From positions 99,252 through 163,251 of the forward strand of contig NZ_KQ959861.1 of NCBI RefSeq assembly GCF_001553005.1: 64,000 bases of DNA, read 5' to 3'. The notes under the pieces are model-generated. The model searched no databases. It was not told the origin of the DNA and saw nothing but the letters and a program-made list of their open reading frames with translations. A program made the position numbers and the translations under genes. How positions within the stretch are numbered: position 1 is the stretch's first letter; the number at the start of each line of letters is the position of its first letter. Source of the DNA: Gemelliphila asaccharolytica. Its GTDB lineage: Bacteria; Bacillota; Bacilli; Staphylococcales; Gemellaceae. Of this stretch, positions 49,488 through 58,536 are shown in pieces.

Positions 49488-49760
49488 CTATTTTACAGCA
49501 TCTTTTAATGATTTTCCTGCCTTAAATGCTGGAACTTTCGTTGCTGGAATTTCTATTTCAACATTAGTTTGAGGATTACGTCCTTTTCTTGCTGCTCTTT
49601 CTCTTACTTCAAAGTTACCAAATCCTATGATTTGTATTTTTTCTCCTTTTGCTAATGTTTCTTCTACTGTTTCAACAAATGCTTCTATAGCCGCTGTAGC
49701 TTGTTTTTTTTGCAATTCAGCTTTTTCAGCAACTTTCGCAATTAATTCTGATTTATTCAT
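49488..49760 (-). CDS. hup: HU-family nucleoid protein
   Basis: 90 aa from ATG 49760, the standard HU length; a longer frame to 49796 lacks a suitable Shine-Dalgarno, whereas GGAGG precedes 49760. [13 protein letters not shown], then [45 protein letters not shown] is the DNA-arm and C-terminal HU pattern. It bends and packages DNA, and lies between gpsA and folE as hbs does in Bacillus (spoIVA absent). Confidence 0.97.
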   Translation of the reverse strand: MNKSELIAKVAEKAELQKKQATAAIEAFVETVEETLAKGEKIQIIGFGNFEVRERAARKGRNPQTNVEIEIPATKVPAFKAGKSLKDAVK

Positions 49761-49795
49761 TAATAAATATCCTCCAATATATTGATATAGCAACA

Positions 49796-49834
49796 AGTGC
49801 TACTCTACTCAATAAATATTACCATACTAGCACT
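49796..49834 (-). promoter_or_regulatory. Inverted repeat spanning the hup promoter
   Basis: AGTGCTA (49796-49802) and TAGCACT (49828-49834) are exact complements 25 bases apart. One lies in the promoter spacer, the other past the start site. The half-sites resemble halves of CIRCE, but in the opposite order and with wrong spacing, so they are not CIRCE. Possible operator. Confidence 0.4.
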
Positions 49835-49844
49835 GTTTTATCAA
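49816..49844 (-). promoter_or_regulatory. Promoter of hup
   Basis: Minus-strand -35 TTGATA (49839-49844), 17-base spacer, -10 TAATAT (49816-49821). The leader would be about 50 bases. Confidence 0.65.
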
Positions 49845-49864
49845 TAGTTTAATTTAAAATTTAA

Positions 49865-50866
49865 TTAAAATTCATTTAATTCTAATGATGTAATACCTGT
49901 CATTAAGTTTTTCAAACACTCTTTTGCTTCTTTTCCTTCATATAGTACTTTATAAATATTATCTGTTATTGGCATATATACATTTTTTTCTTTAGCCAAA
50001 TTATAGCACACTTTAGTTGTAAGTACTCCTTCAGCTACCATATTTAATTTGTTTACTGCTTCATTTAATGAATATCCCTTGCCTATCAGCAATCCACAAT
50101 TATAGTTTCTAGAATGTTTAGACGTACAAGTTACAATTAAATCTCCTATACCTCCTAACCCTAAAAAAGTAAGTTCTTTTGCCCCCATTTTTTTTCCCAT
50201 TCTTGTTATTTCTATTAAGCCTCTTGTTATAAATGCCGCTTTTGCATTATCGCCTAAATTAAGACCATCTATTATACCACAACCTAGTGCTATAATATTT
50301 TTTAATGCTCCGCCTATTTCAACACCTATAACGTCATGATTTACATATATTCTAAAGTATTCATTTTGAAATGTATTTTTAACTATTTTTGCAAGTTCAT
50401 TATCATCTGTAGCTATGGCTACTACAGTAGGTCTTCTTAATATAAGTTCTTCCGCATGAGACGGTCCACTTAATACACCAACTGATTTTATTTTATTAAT
50501 TGTATTAACAATTACTTCAGACATTCTATAATTTGTTTTTAATTCTAATCCTTTAGAAACATGAATTATATATTTTTCTGATGTTAAAACGGTATTAATT
50601 TTCTCGCAAATACTTCTCATTGCTTTGGTAGGCACTGCAATAACAATTAAATCAGCAAAATTAACTGCCTCTTCTAAATCCATAGTTGCTTTTAATTTTG
50701 TAGGTAATATAGTATTTTTTAAATATCTTTTATTAGTATGTTCTATATTTATTTCATTTAATGTCTTTTCGTTTCTACAGTACAACAGACATTCATGATT
50801 ATTATCTATTATCACTTGAGATAATGCAGTACCCCAACTACCTGAACCAATTACTGAAATTTTCAT
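49865..50866 (-). CDS. gpsA: Glycerol-3-phosphate dehydrogenase [NAD(P)+]
   Basis: 333 aa. It makes sn-glycerol-3-phosphate for phospholipids. Rossmann loop ISVIGSGSWGTALSQVI (residues 3-19), catalytic Lys in EIGGALKNIIALGCGIIDGLNLGDNAKAA (about 190-218) and GLGGIGDLIVTCTSKHSRNY. ATG follows TGGAG. It lies downstream of der (19-base gap), as in Bacillus. Confidence 0.97.
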   Translation of the reverse strand: MKISVIGSGSWGTALSQVIIDNNHECLLYCRNEKTLNEINIEHTNKRYLKNTILPTKLKATMDLEEAVNFADLIVIAVPTKAMRSICEKINTVLTSEKYIIHVSKGLELKTNYRMSEVIVNTINKIKSVGVLSGPSHAEELILRRPTVVAIATDDNELAKIVKNTFQNEYFRIYVNHDVIGVEIGGALKNIIALGCGIIDGLNLGDNAKAAFITRGLIEITRMGKKMGAKELTFLGLGGIGDLIVTCTSKHSRNYNCGLLIGKGYSLNEAVNKLNMVAEGVLTTKVCYNLAKEKNVYMPITDNIYKVLYEGKEAKECLKNLMTGITSLELNEF

Positions 50867-50885
50867 ACTTATTCTCCATTTATAT

Positions 50886-52199
50886 TTAATTTCTTTTTCT
50901 TGCTAATAATCTAATAGGTGTTCCTTTAAAATCAAATGCTTCTCTAATCCTATTTTCTAAAAATCTTTCATATGAGAAGTGTAATAATTCTGGATAATTT
51001 ACAAATAAAACAAATGTAGGAGGACATATCGCTACTTGAGAAGAATAAAATATATTTAATCTTTTTCCCTTATCTTGAGGAGTAGGATTCATTGATATGG
51101 CATCGTTAATTAAATCATTTAACAAGGATGACTGTATCCTTTTGTTGTTATTTAAGTAGCTTTCATTAATCAAATCAAATATATTAAAAATTCTTTTTTT
51201 AGTTTTTGCTGATACAAAAATAATTTTTGCATAGGATAAATACTGAAAATTATCACGTATATTATCTTCAAACTCTTTTAAAGTATTATTATTTTTTTCG
51301 ATTAGATCCCATTTATTTACCACTATTATTACACCTTTTCCAGATTCATGTGCGTATCCTGCAATTTTTTTATCTTGCTCTATTATTCCTTCATTTGCAT
51401 TAATAATAACTAATACTACGTCAGATCTATCGATTGCCTTTAAAGTTCTTAAAACTGAATACTTTTCACAAGATTCATATATTTTTCCTCTTTTTCTTAT
51501 ACCTGCAGTATCAATAACGGTATATTGTTTTTTATTATATATAAAATCAGTATCTATAGCGTCCCTGGTAGTCCCTGCTATCTCAGATGATATAACTCTC
51601 TCTTCTCCTAATAAACAATTTATTATACTAGATTTCCCAACATTTGGTCTTCCTATTAAAGAAAATTTCAAATTCTCTTTATTTTTTTCTTCATCAAAAT
51701 TTTTATTTTTAAAATTTTCACATACTCTATCTAATAAATCTCCTATTCCCAGTCCATGAGATCCTGATATAGCCAAAGGTTCTCCGAAACCAAGTGAATA
51801 AAAATCATATGTTAAATATTTTAAATCAAAATTATCTATTTTATTAATAGCAAGTACCACTGGTTTATTAGATTTATATAATAATTTTGCTATTTCCTTA
51901 TCATCTTCTGTTAAACCATTTTTTCCATCAGCTAAAAAAATTATAACATCTGCTTCATCTATTGCTAGTTCAGCTTGTGCTCTTATTTGTTTTTGAAATG
52001 GTTTATTTTCTATTTGTATACCACCAGTATCGATTATAAAAAATTTATTATTTAACCACTCACCTTGTGAATATATTCTATCTCTTGTAACTCCTTCAAT
52101 ATTTTCTACTATAGAAATTTTATCTCCAACAATCTTATTGAAAATAGTTGATTTACCTACATTAGGTCTGCCTATTATTGCAATTGTAGGATTAGACAT
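50886..52199 (-). CDS. der: Ribosome-assembly GTPase Der (EngA)
   Basis: 437 aa with two tandem G domains and a C-terminal KH-like domain (about 355-437). First domain: [12 protein letters not shown] (9-20), DTGGIQ and NKIDN; second: [14 protein letters not shown] (about 182), DTAGIRKRG and NKWDL. It is needed for 50S assembly. It follows rpsA (ypfD) as in Bacillus. ATG follows GGAGG. Confidence 0.97.
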   Translation of the reverse strand: MSNPTIAIIGRPNVGKSTIFNKIVGDKISIVENIEGVTRDRIYSQGEWLNNKFFIIDTGGIQIENKPFQKQIRAQAELAIDEADVIIFLADGKNGLTEDDKEIAKLLYKSNKPVVLAINKIDNFDLKYLTYDFYSLGFGEPLAISGSHGLGIGDLLDRVCENFKNKNFDEEKNKENLKFSLIGRPNVGKSSIINCLLGEERVISSEIAGTTRDAIDTDFIYNKKQYTVIDTAGIRKRGKIYESCEKYSVLRTLKAIDRSDVVLVIINANEGIIEQDKKIAGYAHESGKGVIIVVNKWDLIEKNNNTLKEFEDNIRDNFQYLSYAKIIFVSAKTKKRIFNIFDLINESYLNNNKRIQSSLLNDLINDAISMNPTPQDKGKRLNIFYSSQVAICPPTFVLFVNYPELLHFSYERFLENRIREAFDFKGTPIRLLARKRN

Positions 52200-52216
52200 G
52201 TTTAACCTCCTATTTT

Positions 52217-52255
52217 TAAAAAATAATAGTAATAGAAAAATTCTATTACTATTAT
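52217..52255 (-). terminator. Intrinsic terminator between rpsA and der
   Basis: Perfect 15-bp stem ATAATAGTAATAGAA (52223-52237) / TTCTATTACTATTAT (52241-52255), loop AAA, then T run on the minus strand. It ends the rpsA transcript 14 bases past the stop. Confidence 0.9.
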
Positions 52256-52268
52256 GGACAATTTACTA

Positions 52269-53483
52269 TTATTTTAATTCTTTAAATTTATCAGCTAAAC
52301 TAAATTCAGAATTTTCTGATTTTAAGTATGAAGTATCAAATGAGTTTTCATCATCTTCTTTTTTATCTATTTTTTTTACTGGTTTTTCTTTAGTTTCTTT
52401 TATAGATAATGATAATCTTTTTTTATCGAAATCTACATCCAACACTTTTACTTTTACTAATTCATCACGTTTTAGCACATCTTCTATTTTTTCTACTCTA
52501 TCATATGATATTTGTGAAATATGTACAAGGCCTTCTACTCCGTCCATAACTTCTACGAAAGCACCAAAATCTGTTATATTTTTTACCTTACCTTCTAGTT
52601 CATCACCTACAGATATTTCTTTTGTAGCAATTTCCCATGGTGTCGGTAATAATTTTTTTATAGATAAAGCAACTTTATTATTTTCTTTATCAAGGTTTAT
52701 TACTGCAACTTTTACAATATCTCCTATTTTAAGTACATCTTCTATTTTTTTGAAACGATTATGAGAAATTTCCGAAATATGTACTAATCCATCAATATCC
52801 CCTATATTTACAAATGCCCCAAAATTGGCAATTCTTATTACTTTACCTTCTAGTTCATCGCCTACATTAAGTGAATTTAAAATATCTTTTATTTTTTTAT
52901 CTTTTTCTTCTTCTAATAATGTTTTTCTATCAAGAATTAATCTACCTTTTGCTCTATCAATTTCAGCTATTTTAAACTTATATTCTTTATTTAAATAATT
53001 TTGTAAATTTTTAACAAATTTTATATCAATTAATGAAGCCGGTACAAATGCTCTAATTCCTTTTATGTTAGCTAATAATCCTCCTTTTATCACTGAGGAT
53101 ACAGTAGCATCTATTAAATCATTATTTTGATGTTTAGCAATGATTTCTTCCCATTCAGAATCTAATTCTTTCTTATACTCTTGATTTTCTATAGCTTTTC
53201 TAGAAAGATATATAACTCCAGGAACTTCTTCAGATTTTTTTTCTCTATCAGCTCTAATCCCTGTAACAATTGCTTCTATTTCTTCTCCTATTTTTAAGAA
53301 ATCAGATATATTTTTAACAAATTTACGTGATATCTGATTTTTTAAAATAACACAATCATATTGTGCTCCTGAAACATCAACATATGCTTTATTTTCTTCT
53401 ATTGCCGATACGGTTCCAGTTACTTTATCTCCTTTCTTTAACATTTCTGTGCTATTCAATAATTCTTCAAATGAAGTCGTCAT
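52269..53483 (-). CDS. rpsA: 30S ribosomal protein S1 homolog (YpfD-type)
   Basis: 404 aa with four S1 RNA-binding domains: about 15-90, 105-175, 195-265 (GKVIRIANFGAFVNIGDIDGLVHISE) and 280-350 (GKVKNITDFGAFVEVMDGVEGLVHIS), followed by a charged C-terminal tail. Firmicute YpfD proteins have four such domains and are only loosely related in role to the six-domain E. coli S1. ATG follows AGGAGG. Confidence 0.93.
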   Translation of the reverse strand: MTTSFEELLNSTEMLKKGDKVTGTVSAIEENKAYVDVSGAQYDCVILKNQISRKFVKNISDFLKIGEEIEAIVTGIRADREKKSEEVPGVIYLSRKAIENQEYKKELDSEWEEIIAKHQNNDLIDATVSSVIKGGLLANIKGIRAFVPASLIDIKFVKNLQNYLNKEYKFKIAEIDRAKGRLILDRKTLLEEEKDKKIKDILNSLNVGDELEGKVIRIANFGAFVNIGDIDGLVHISEISHNRFKKIEDVLKIGDIVKVAVINLDKENNKVALSIKKLLPTPWEIATKEISVGDELEGKVKNITDFGAFVEVMDGVEGLVHISQISYDRVEKIEDVLKRDELVKVKVLDVDFDKKRLSLSIKETKEKPVKKIDKKEDDENSFDTSYLKSENSEFSLADKFKELK

Positions 53484-53546
53484 TACTTCTTTGTCCTCCT
53501 AATATTACAATACTATATTTAATTATACATCAAAATATCATTAATG

Positions 53547-54284
53547 TCACTTATTTTGTAATTTATTTTTTTGTATTCTATCTAAAAAAGTTTTCTCTTC
53601 TTCATTTAGAGTATATTTCTTTAATAAATCAGGCCTTCTATTATAAGTTTTCATTAAACTATTATATAATTTATATTCCTTTATTTTTTTATGGTTACCT
53701 GAAAATAAAACCTCTGGTACTTTCATTCCCTTGAATTCTCTAGGTCTAGTGTATTGTGGATATTCTAAAAGTCCAGTTGTAAATGTATCTTCCATATGTG
53801 ATTCTTCCTTACTTAAAACATTAGGAATCAATCTTGTTATACTATCAATAATTGTCATTGCAGCTAACTCGCCACCTGTTAAAACGAAGTCTCCCAAGGA
53901 AATTTCATCAGTTACTAAAAAATCTCTTATTCTTTCATCATATCCTTCATAATGTCCACAAATAAAAACTAAATGTTCTTCTTTAGATAATTCTTCTGCT
54001 TTTTTCTGATTAAATTTCTCTCCTTGAGGACATAATAATATAACTTTAGTTTTTTCATTCTTACCTAAAAAGTTGAGTGCATTATATATTGGTTCTACTT
54101 TTAATATCATACCATGCCCTCCCCCATAAGGATAATCATCTACTTGATTATGTTTATTATTTGAAAATTTTCTAAAATCTACTGTATTTAAATGTATTAT
54201 TTTTTTTTCTTGAGCTTTTCCTATAATTGAATAATTTAATGCATTAAACATCTCAGGAAAAAGTGTTAAAATATCTATTTTCAT
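53547..54284 (-). CDS. trmD: tRNA (guanine37-N1)-methyltransferase
   Basis: 245 aa SPOUT enzyme that makes m1G37. [24 protein letters not shown] at the start, [10 protein letters not shown] and the knot motif [12 protein letters not shown]...[17 protein letters not shown] (about 108-142). It overlaps the rimM stop, the usual rimM-trmD coupling. rplS is not visible downstream; rpsA follows. Confidence 0.97.
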   Translation of the reverse strand: MKIDILTLFPEMFNALNYSIIGKAQEKKIIHLNTVDFRKFSNNKHNQVDDYPYGGGHGMILKVEPIYNALNFLGKNEKTKVILLCPQGEKFNQKKAEELSKEEHLVFICGHYEGYDERIRDFLVTDEISLGDFVLTGGELAAMTIIDSITRLIPNVLSKEESHMEDTFTTGLLEYPQYTRPREFKGMKVPEVLFSGNHKKIKEYKLYNSLMKTYNRRPDLLKKYTLNEEEKTFLDRIQKNKLQNK

Positions 54285-54793
54285 TAATTTAGCAATCCTT
54301 CTATTACATTAATAGTTATTTTTTTTTCATTCACATCTATTTTTTTCACTACTTCTTCTATAAAGGGAATATAAAAAAGATTATTATTATCGTCTTTCAT
54401 TTCCCATACATCATTAGCTCCAGTTTTAAAAATGTTAGTTATTACTCCTAAATTATTATTTTTTTCATCATAAACCTTGGAATTTATAATTTGATAAAAA
54501 TAATATTCATTATTTTCTAGGTCATCAACTAAATTTGAATCAATTTTCAATTCACAATTTTTATATTTTTCTGCTTCATCTATACTATCAATTCCTAAAA
54601 ATTTTACATAATAACACCCTTTATATTTTCTTGACGATGCTACTTTTACATCTCTTATAATTTCACCCCTTTTTGTGATATGTAATACATAATTATGATT
54701 TAACCTTTCCTCAATAGAATCACTAGTTGAAATTATTTTCAATTCTCCTTTTAGTGCATGAACATTAACAATCTTTCCTACTTTAAGTAACAT
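54284..54793 (-). CDS. rimM: 16S rRNA processing protein RimM
   Basis: 169 aa: an N-terminal barrel ([18 protein letters not shown]) and a C-terminal PRC-barrel ([20 protein letters not shown]...[21 protein letters not shown]). It aids 30S head maturation. It lies 9 bases after the transporter permease gene and overlaps trmD. rpsP, normally upstream, is not here. Confidence 0.95.
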   Translation of the reverse strand: MLLKVGKIVNVHALKGELKIISTSDSIEERLNHNYVLHITKRGEIIRDVKVASSRKYKGCYYVKFLGIDSIDEAEKYKNCELKIDSNLVDDLENNEYYFYQIINSKVYDEKNNNLGVITNIFKTGANDVWEMKDDNNNLFYIPFIEEVVKKIDVNEKKITINVIEGLLN

Positions 54794-54802
54794 ACAATTC
54801 TC

Positions 54803-56341
54803 CTATTTTTTTAATTTAATTCTTACATAATATGAAATATTTTCTATGAAAATAACTGTTAAAGATAATAATATTAATATAATTGATACCCTACTCCAAT
54901 TTCTAAATTCTATATTATTTGAAAGAAGTTGACCTATACCTCCAGCTCCTACCATTCCTAAAATAGTTGAATTTTTAATATTCATCTCAAATCTGTATAG
55001 CATTATAGAAATAAATTCAGGAAAATATTCTTTAAATAATACATTTTTATAACATAAAAAATCACTTATTCCCAAAGATTTTAAATATAACAAAACGTTA
55101 TTTTCTTTATTTTCAATAATTTCTCCAAACATTTTTGTCATAACTCCTACTGTGTATATTAACAACGCAAAAAAACTACTTAAATATCCTGGGCCTAATA
55201 AACAGAAAAAAAAGATAGAACTTATAACAGGAGGTATTGTTCTAAATATATTTACCATTATTTTTATACAAAAAGTGAAATATTTATTAAAAAACCTAGA
55301 AAAATAAAAATAAGATAAAAAAACAACAATAATAGATGCGACAAATGTAGAAGTAAAACTTATAATTATACTAATAGTTAAAAAAAAGATAGATTTTGAA
55401 ATATAACCATAATCTATACTAACAATCCCAATAAGCATTATTTTTAAATAAGATATTCCTTTATGTAATTTATCTAAATCAATATTAATAATCTTAAAAA
55501 AAAGAATAATATTTATTAAAAATATTACAAAATAAAATACTTTACTATATCTATTTTCGCTAAAAATAAAGGCATATTTTCTAAAAAAATAACTAATTAG
55601 GTCAATTAAAGCTATTATAACAATAAGTATACATATAATCAATATTACAGAACTATATCTTAAATAATTTAATTCTCTCCATAATATTCTACCTATGCCA
55701 CCAGCACCCACTAAACCTAAAATACTCGCTCCTCTAATATTAGATTCTAATACTAAAAAAAAGACACTCATTATATTTGGTTTTAAATTTTCCTTTAAAA
55801 TTATTTTATATATCTTAAACTTTGAAAATCCTAATGAATAAAGTGTTTTTAAATTTTTTTCATTAGTTTCCTCTGCAATTTCTTTTAAAATTTTTGATGA
55901 CATAAGAACACTTATAATATAAAGACATAAAAATCCGCTAAAATTCCCTACACTAAATAAACTTACTAATATAGCTGCAATTATTAAAGAAGGAATTGTT
56001 CTTGCTATAGAAAAAATACTAGAAAATATTTTAGGAAATATCTTTTTATTAAACAATATATTAATTTGAATTGGTAATATAAAAATAGTGGTAAATATAC
56101 CAAAAATAGTAGAAGATATGGCTAAGAATAAGGTTTCTAATAAGGGATAATACAGCATTTCCATTATATTAAAATCTCTCATATTAATTCTTGATGAAAA
56201 AATATTAAAATTTAAACTCGTTATTCTTATGCTATTTAGATTATAAAAATTATAAAATAATATAGCAAAAAGAAAAATAATCAAATATTTTAAAATAATA
56301 TTTAACTTATTTTTAAACATATAAGTCTTCAATTTCATCAT
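54803..56341 (-). CDS. PhnE-type ABC permease, two fused permease units
   Basis: 512 aa, about twelve membrane helices in two homologous halves. Each half has an ABC permease EAA-type loop ending GASILGLVGAGGIGRIL (about 207-223) and NSTILGMVGAGGIGQLL (about 463-479). PhnE permeases of phosphonate/phosphite importers are usually one unit of about 270 aa used as a dimer; here both are in one chain. Overlaps phnC by 29 bases with GAGGAAG inside phnC as its ribosome binding site, so the pair is coupled. Substrate unknown; no PhnD binding protein is in the window. It could serve another organophosphorus or small ligand. Confidence 0.85.
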   Translation of the reverse strand: MMKLKTYMFKNKLNIILKYLIIFLFAILFYNFYNLNSIRITSLNFNIFSSRINMRDFNIMEMLYYPLLETLFLAISSTIFGIFTTIFILPIQINILFNKKIFPKIFSSIFSIARTIPSLIIAAILVSLFSVGNFSGFLCLYIISVLMSSKILKEIAEETNEKNLKTLYSLGFSKFKIYKIILKENLKPNIMSVFFLVLESNIRGASILGLVGAGGIGRILWRELNYLRYSSVILIICILIVIIALIDLISYFFRKYAFIFSENRYSKVFYFVIFLINIILFFKIINIDLDKLHKGISYLKIMLIGIVSIDYGYISKSIFFLTISIIISFTSTFVASIIVVFLSYFYFSRFFNKYFTFCIKIMVNIFRTIPPVISSIFFFCLLGPGYLSSFFALLIYTVGVMTKMFGEIIENKENNVLLYLKSLGISDFLCYKNVLFKEYFPEFISIMLYRFEMNIKNSTILGMVGAGGIGQLLSNNIEFRNWSRVSIILILLSLTVIFIENISYYVRIKLKK

Positions 56342-57056
56342 TAGTTACTTCCTCTGTATTTTTATAAAATATAACTTTACCTTCTTTGATGCCTATAATC
56401 TTATCAGAATATTTTTTTGCAATTTTTACATCATGAAGGCTCATAATTATAGTAATTTTTCTATTTTTATTTAAATCGCTAAATAGTGTCATAATTTCTT
56501 CAGAATTTTTTATGTCTAAACTACTTATCGGTTCATCTGCTAATATTAAATCAGGTTCTTGACAAAGCATTCTTGCAATTGCTAATCTTTGTTTTTGCCC
56601 TCCGGATAAATATTTTGTTTTTCTATATATATCTTTATCTGATAATCCTACTTTATGAAGTGACATTATGGCCTTTTTATATTCATTTTTAGTATATACA
56701 TTTAATAAAGTTTGAAATATATTTTTTCTTGATAAAAAAGGTAACATAGTGTTTTCTAAAACATTCAAATTATTAAAAACATTATAATCTTGAAATATTA
56801 TTCCTGTTTTCCTTCTTATTTTTTTCATATTTTTAGTACTTAATTTTCCAATATCTTTATTGTCTATTATCACCTTACCTGTAAATTTTATGAATTTATT
56901 AATACTATTAAGAAGAGTTGATTTTCCTGCTCCACTTTTTCCTAAAATAACTATAAAATCTCCATTATTCACAAAAAAATTTAAATTATCTAATATTATC
57001 TTATTGCCATATTTTACCGTTAAATTTCTAATTAATATCTTTTGCAAAAAAATCAC
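56313..57056 (-). CDS. PhnC-type ABC transporter ATP-binding protein
   Basis: 247 aa. Walker A GKSGAGKSTLLNSI (about 37-50), Q-loop in GIIFQDYNVF, signature YLSGGQKQRLAIARML (about 145-160), Walker B LILADEPISSLD (about 166-177) and H-loop SLHDVKIA. PhnC-like because of its sequence pattern and its coupling to a PhnE-type permease. It probably energises that permease. No Shine-Dalgarno problem: GGAGTG precedes ATG 57056. Confidence 0.88.
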   Translation of the reverse strand: MIFLQKILIRNLTVKYGNKIILDNLNFFVNNGDFIVILGKSGAGKSTLLNSINKFIKFTGKVIIDNKDIGKLSTKNMKKIRRKTGIIFQDYNVFNNLNVLENTMLPFLSRKNIFQTLLNVYTKNEYKKAIMSLHKVGLSDKDIYRKTKYLSGGQKQRLAIARMLCQEPDLILADEPISSLDIKNSEEIMTLFSDLNKNRKITIIMSLHDVKIAKKYSDKIIGIKEGKVIFYKNTEEVTNDEIEDLYV

Positions 57057-57212
57057 TCCTATAAAATCTTAAAAATTATTATAACATTTAATTTTCTAAA
57101 TATAAACAATTTTAAAATTTAAAATAATAATAATTTAGTATAATTTTAAAGAAATTCTCTTTTTTTCAGACTAAAATCCGCTATCAAAAAGTTTATTATA
57201 GAATCAAAAAAA

Positions 57213-57257
57213 ATATCAACTTTAAAAACAAGCTTTTTTTGTCTTTTTTGTTGATAT
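57213..57257 (-). terminator. Terminator after lepB, resembling the dispersed hairpin
   Basis: Arms ATATCAAC (57213-57220) / GTTGATAT (57250-57257) with further partial pairing, then a T run on the minus strand. The sequence (AAAAACAA, then TTTTTTGTCTTTTTTGTTGATAT) is close to the hairpin of the element at 32192-32306. The conserved AATCGTT block is absent, so it is at most a partial copy. Confidence 0.65.
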
Positions 57258-57292
57258 TCGTATTTTATTATATGATTTATTTATTATATTTT

Positions 57293-57847
57293 TTAAAATG
57301 TTTTTATGTTGCTAAATGGATAATATATTACCATAACTTTACCTACTAATTTTTCTTTTTTTACAAATCCAAAAATTCTACTATCAGTACTATTAGGTCT
57401 ATTATCTCCCATAACGAAATATGTGTTATCTGGCACTTTTTTTGACTTCGTACTAACTAAATATTCTATATTAAAATCTGGAGTTAAATTTTTATTTGAA
57501 TCAGTTTTTTTAAATTCTTTTTTCTTCTTATCAAGATATGGTTCATTAAACTTTTCTCCATTTATATATAAAACATCATCTATCATTTCTATAGTATCTC
57601 CAGGAACACCTATTATTCTTTTTATGTAATCGTCTGTTTCATTAGCGTGAAAAACTACTATATCTCCTCTATTAAAATCTTTACTTACTCTATTAATTAT
57701 TACCTTGTCATTATCAGAAAATGTATAATCCATAGAATGACCCTTTACATTGTATGGAGCTAATAAATAAGTAGATATTAGAAAATATAATACTGCCGAT
57801 ATAGCTATAACAATTATCCATTCAAATAATTCTTTTAAAAATCTCAC
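57293..57847 (-). CDS. lepB: Type I signal peptidase
   Basis: 184 aa. One N-terminal membrane helix (about 11-32) followed by the extracytoplasmic Ser/Lys peptidase: Ser in KGHSMDYTF (about residue 37), Lys in DDYIKRIIGVPGDTI (about 75) and GDNRPNSTDSR near the end. It cleaves Sec signal peptides. The gene lies between the NUDIX gene and the phn-type transporter. Confidence 0.95.
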   Translation of the reverse strand: MRFLKELFEWIIVIAISAVLYFLISTYLLAPYNVKGHSMDYTFSDNDKVIINRVSKDFNRGDIVVFHANETDDYIKRIIGVPGDTIEMIDDVLYINGEKFNEPYLDKKKKEFKKTDSNKNLTPDFNIEYLVSTKSKKVPDNTYFVMGDNRPNSTDSRIFGFVKKEKLVGKVMVIYYPFSNIKTF

Positions 57848-57924
57848 TTTTTTCCCTCTTTTATTAATAATATTAATTTTAATTATATCATACGCATATA
57901 CATATTACAATTTGAGCTGTTTGT

Positions 57925-58536
57925 TTAAAATATTGGTTTTAAAAATTCTGACCATGATTCGTAATTTGATATTTTTTTAGCATCAGAAGTATTTAACCAT
58001 CTAATCAATAAGGAATCTTTTTCTTTTTCTATTACATTTTTCTTATCAATTTCCACAATATATACTAATCCTATATGAACTTTTCCTACTTCAGTATTAT
58101 CATCATTTATAAGACCTACTAACCTTATATTATTAATAACCAAAGAAATATTTATTCCTATTTCTTCTTCTATTTCTCTTGCAGCATTTATTTTTACGAT
58201 ATCTAAAATATTTTTATTTTCAACATCATTCATATGCCCACCGACACCAACAGAAGATTTCCCGTGTAGTCTGCCTTCTCCTCCTCCAGATAGTCTAGTA
58301 TAAACTAATATTTCTCCAGTATTTTTATCTTTAATTATAGTATATCCAATAAGCTGTTTATATGAAAAATCATTTTCCATATTACCACGTCTTTTGACTT
58401 CATAATTTTTAAAGTTTTCTATAATATTTTTTACTTTTTCATTTTCTATATTCAAAAAACCATTAAAAAAATTTTTTTCATTATCAAATAAATTTTTTCT
58501 TTTTACAACTAATATTTGTTCATCATATTTATTCAC
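57925..58536 (-). CDS. NUDIX hydrolase, COG4112-like
   Basis: 203 aa from the preferred start. N-terminal EQILVVKRKNLF, then QLIGYTIIKDKNTGEILVYTR, RLHGKSSVGVGGHMND and AAREIEEEIGI. The NUDIX box is stretched: 13 residues rather than 7 separate the first Glu from the RE of REIEEEIG. This fits the COG4112-type phosphoesterases; substrate unknown. The ORF extends to an ATG at 58542 and further, but GAGGAG (58544-58549) is one base from that ATG and seven from GTG 58536, so I prefer GTG. It overlaps the end of ftsY by 8 bases. Confidence 0.8.
   Translation of the reverse strand: MNKYDEQILVVKRKNLFDNEKNFFNGFLNIENEKVKNIIENFKNYEVKRRGNMENDFSYKQLIGYTIIKDKNTGEILVYTRLSGGGEGRLHGKSSVGVGGHMNDVENKNILDIVKINAAREIEEEIGINISLVINNIRLVGLINDDNTEVGKVHIGLVYIVEIDKKNVIEKEKDSLLIRWLNTSDAKKISNYESWSEFLKPIF

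Noticed and set aside
49796-49834. CIRCE (HrcA) element at hup
   Set aside because: The half-sites are in the reverse order (AGTGCTA first) and 25 bases apart instead of 9, so it is not a CIRCE.
49839-49870. Inverted repeat AATTAAATTTTAAATT after gpsA
   Set aside because: Pure A/T sequence of this kind is expected by chance here, and it lacks a T tail.
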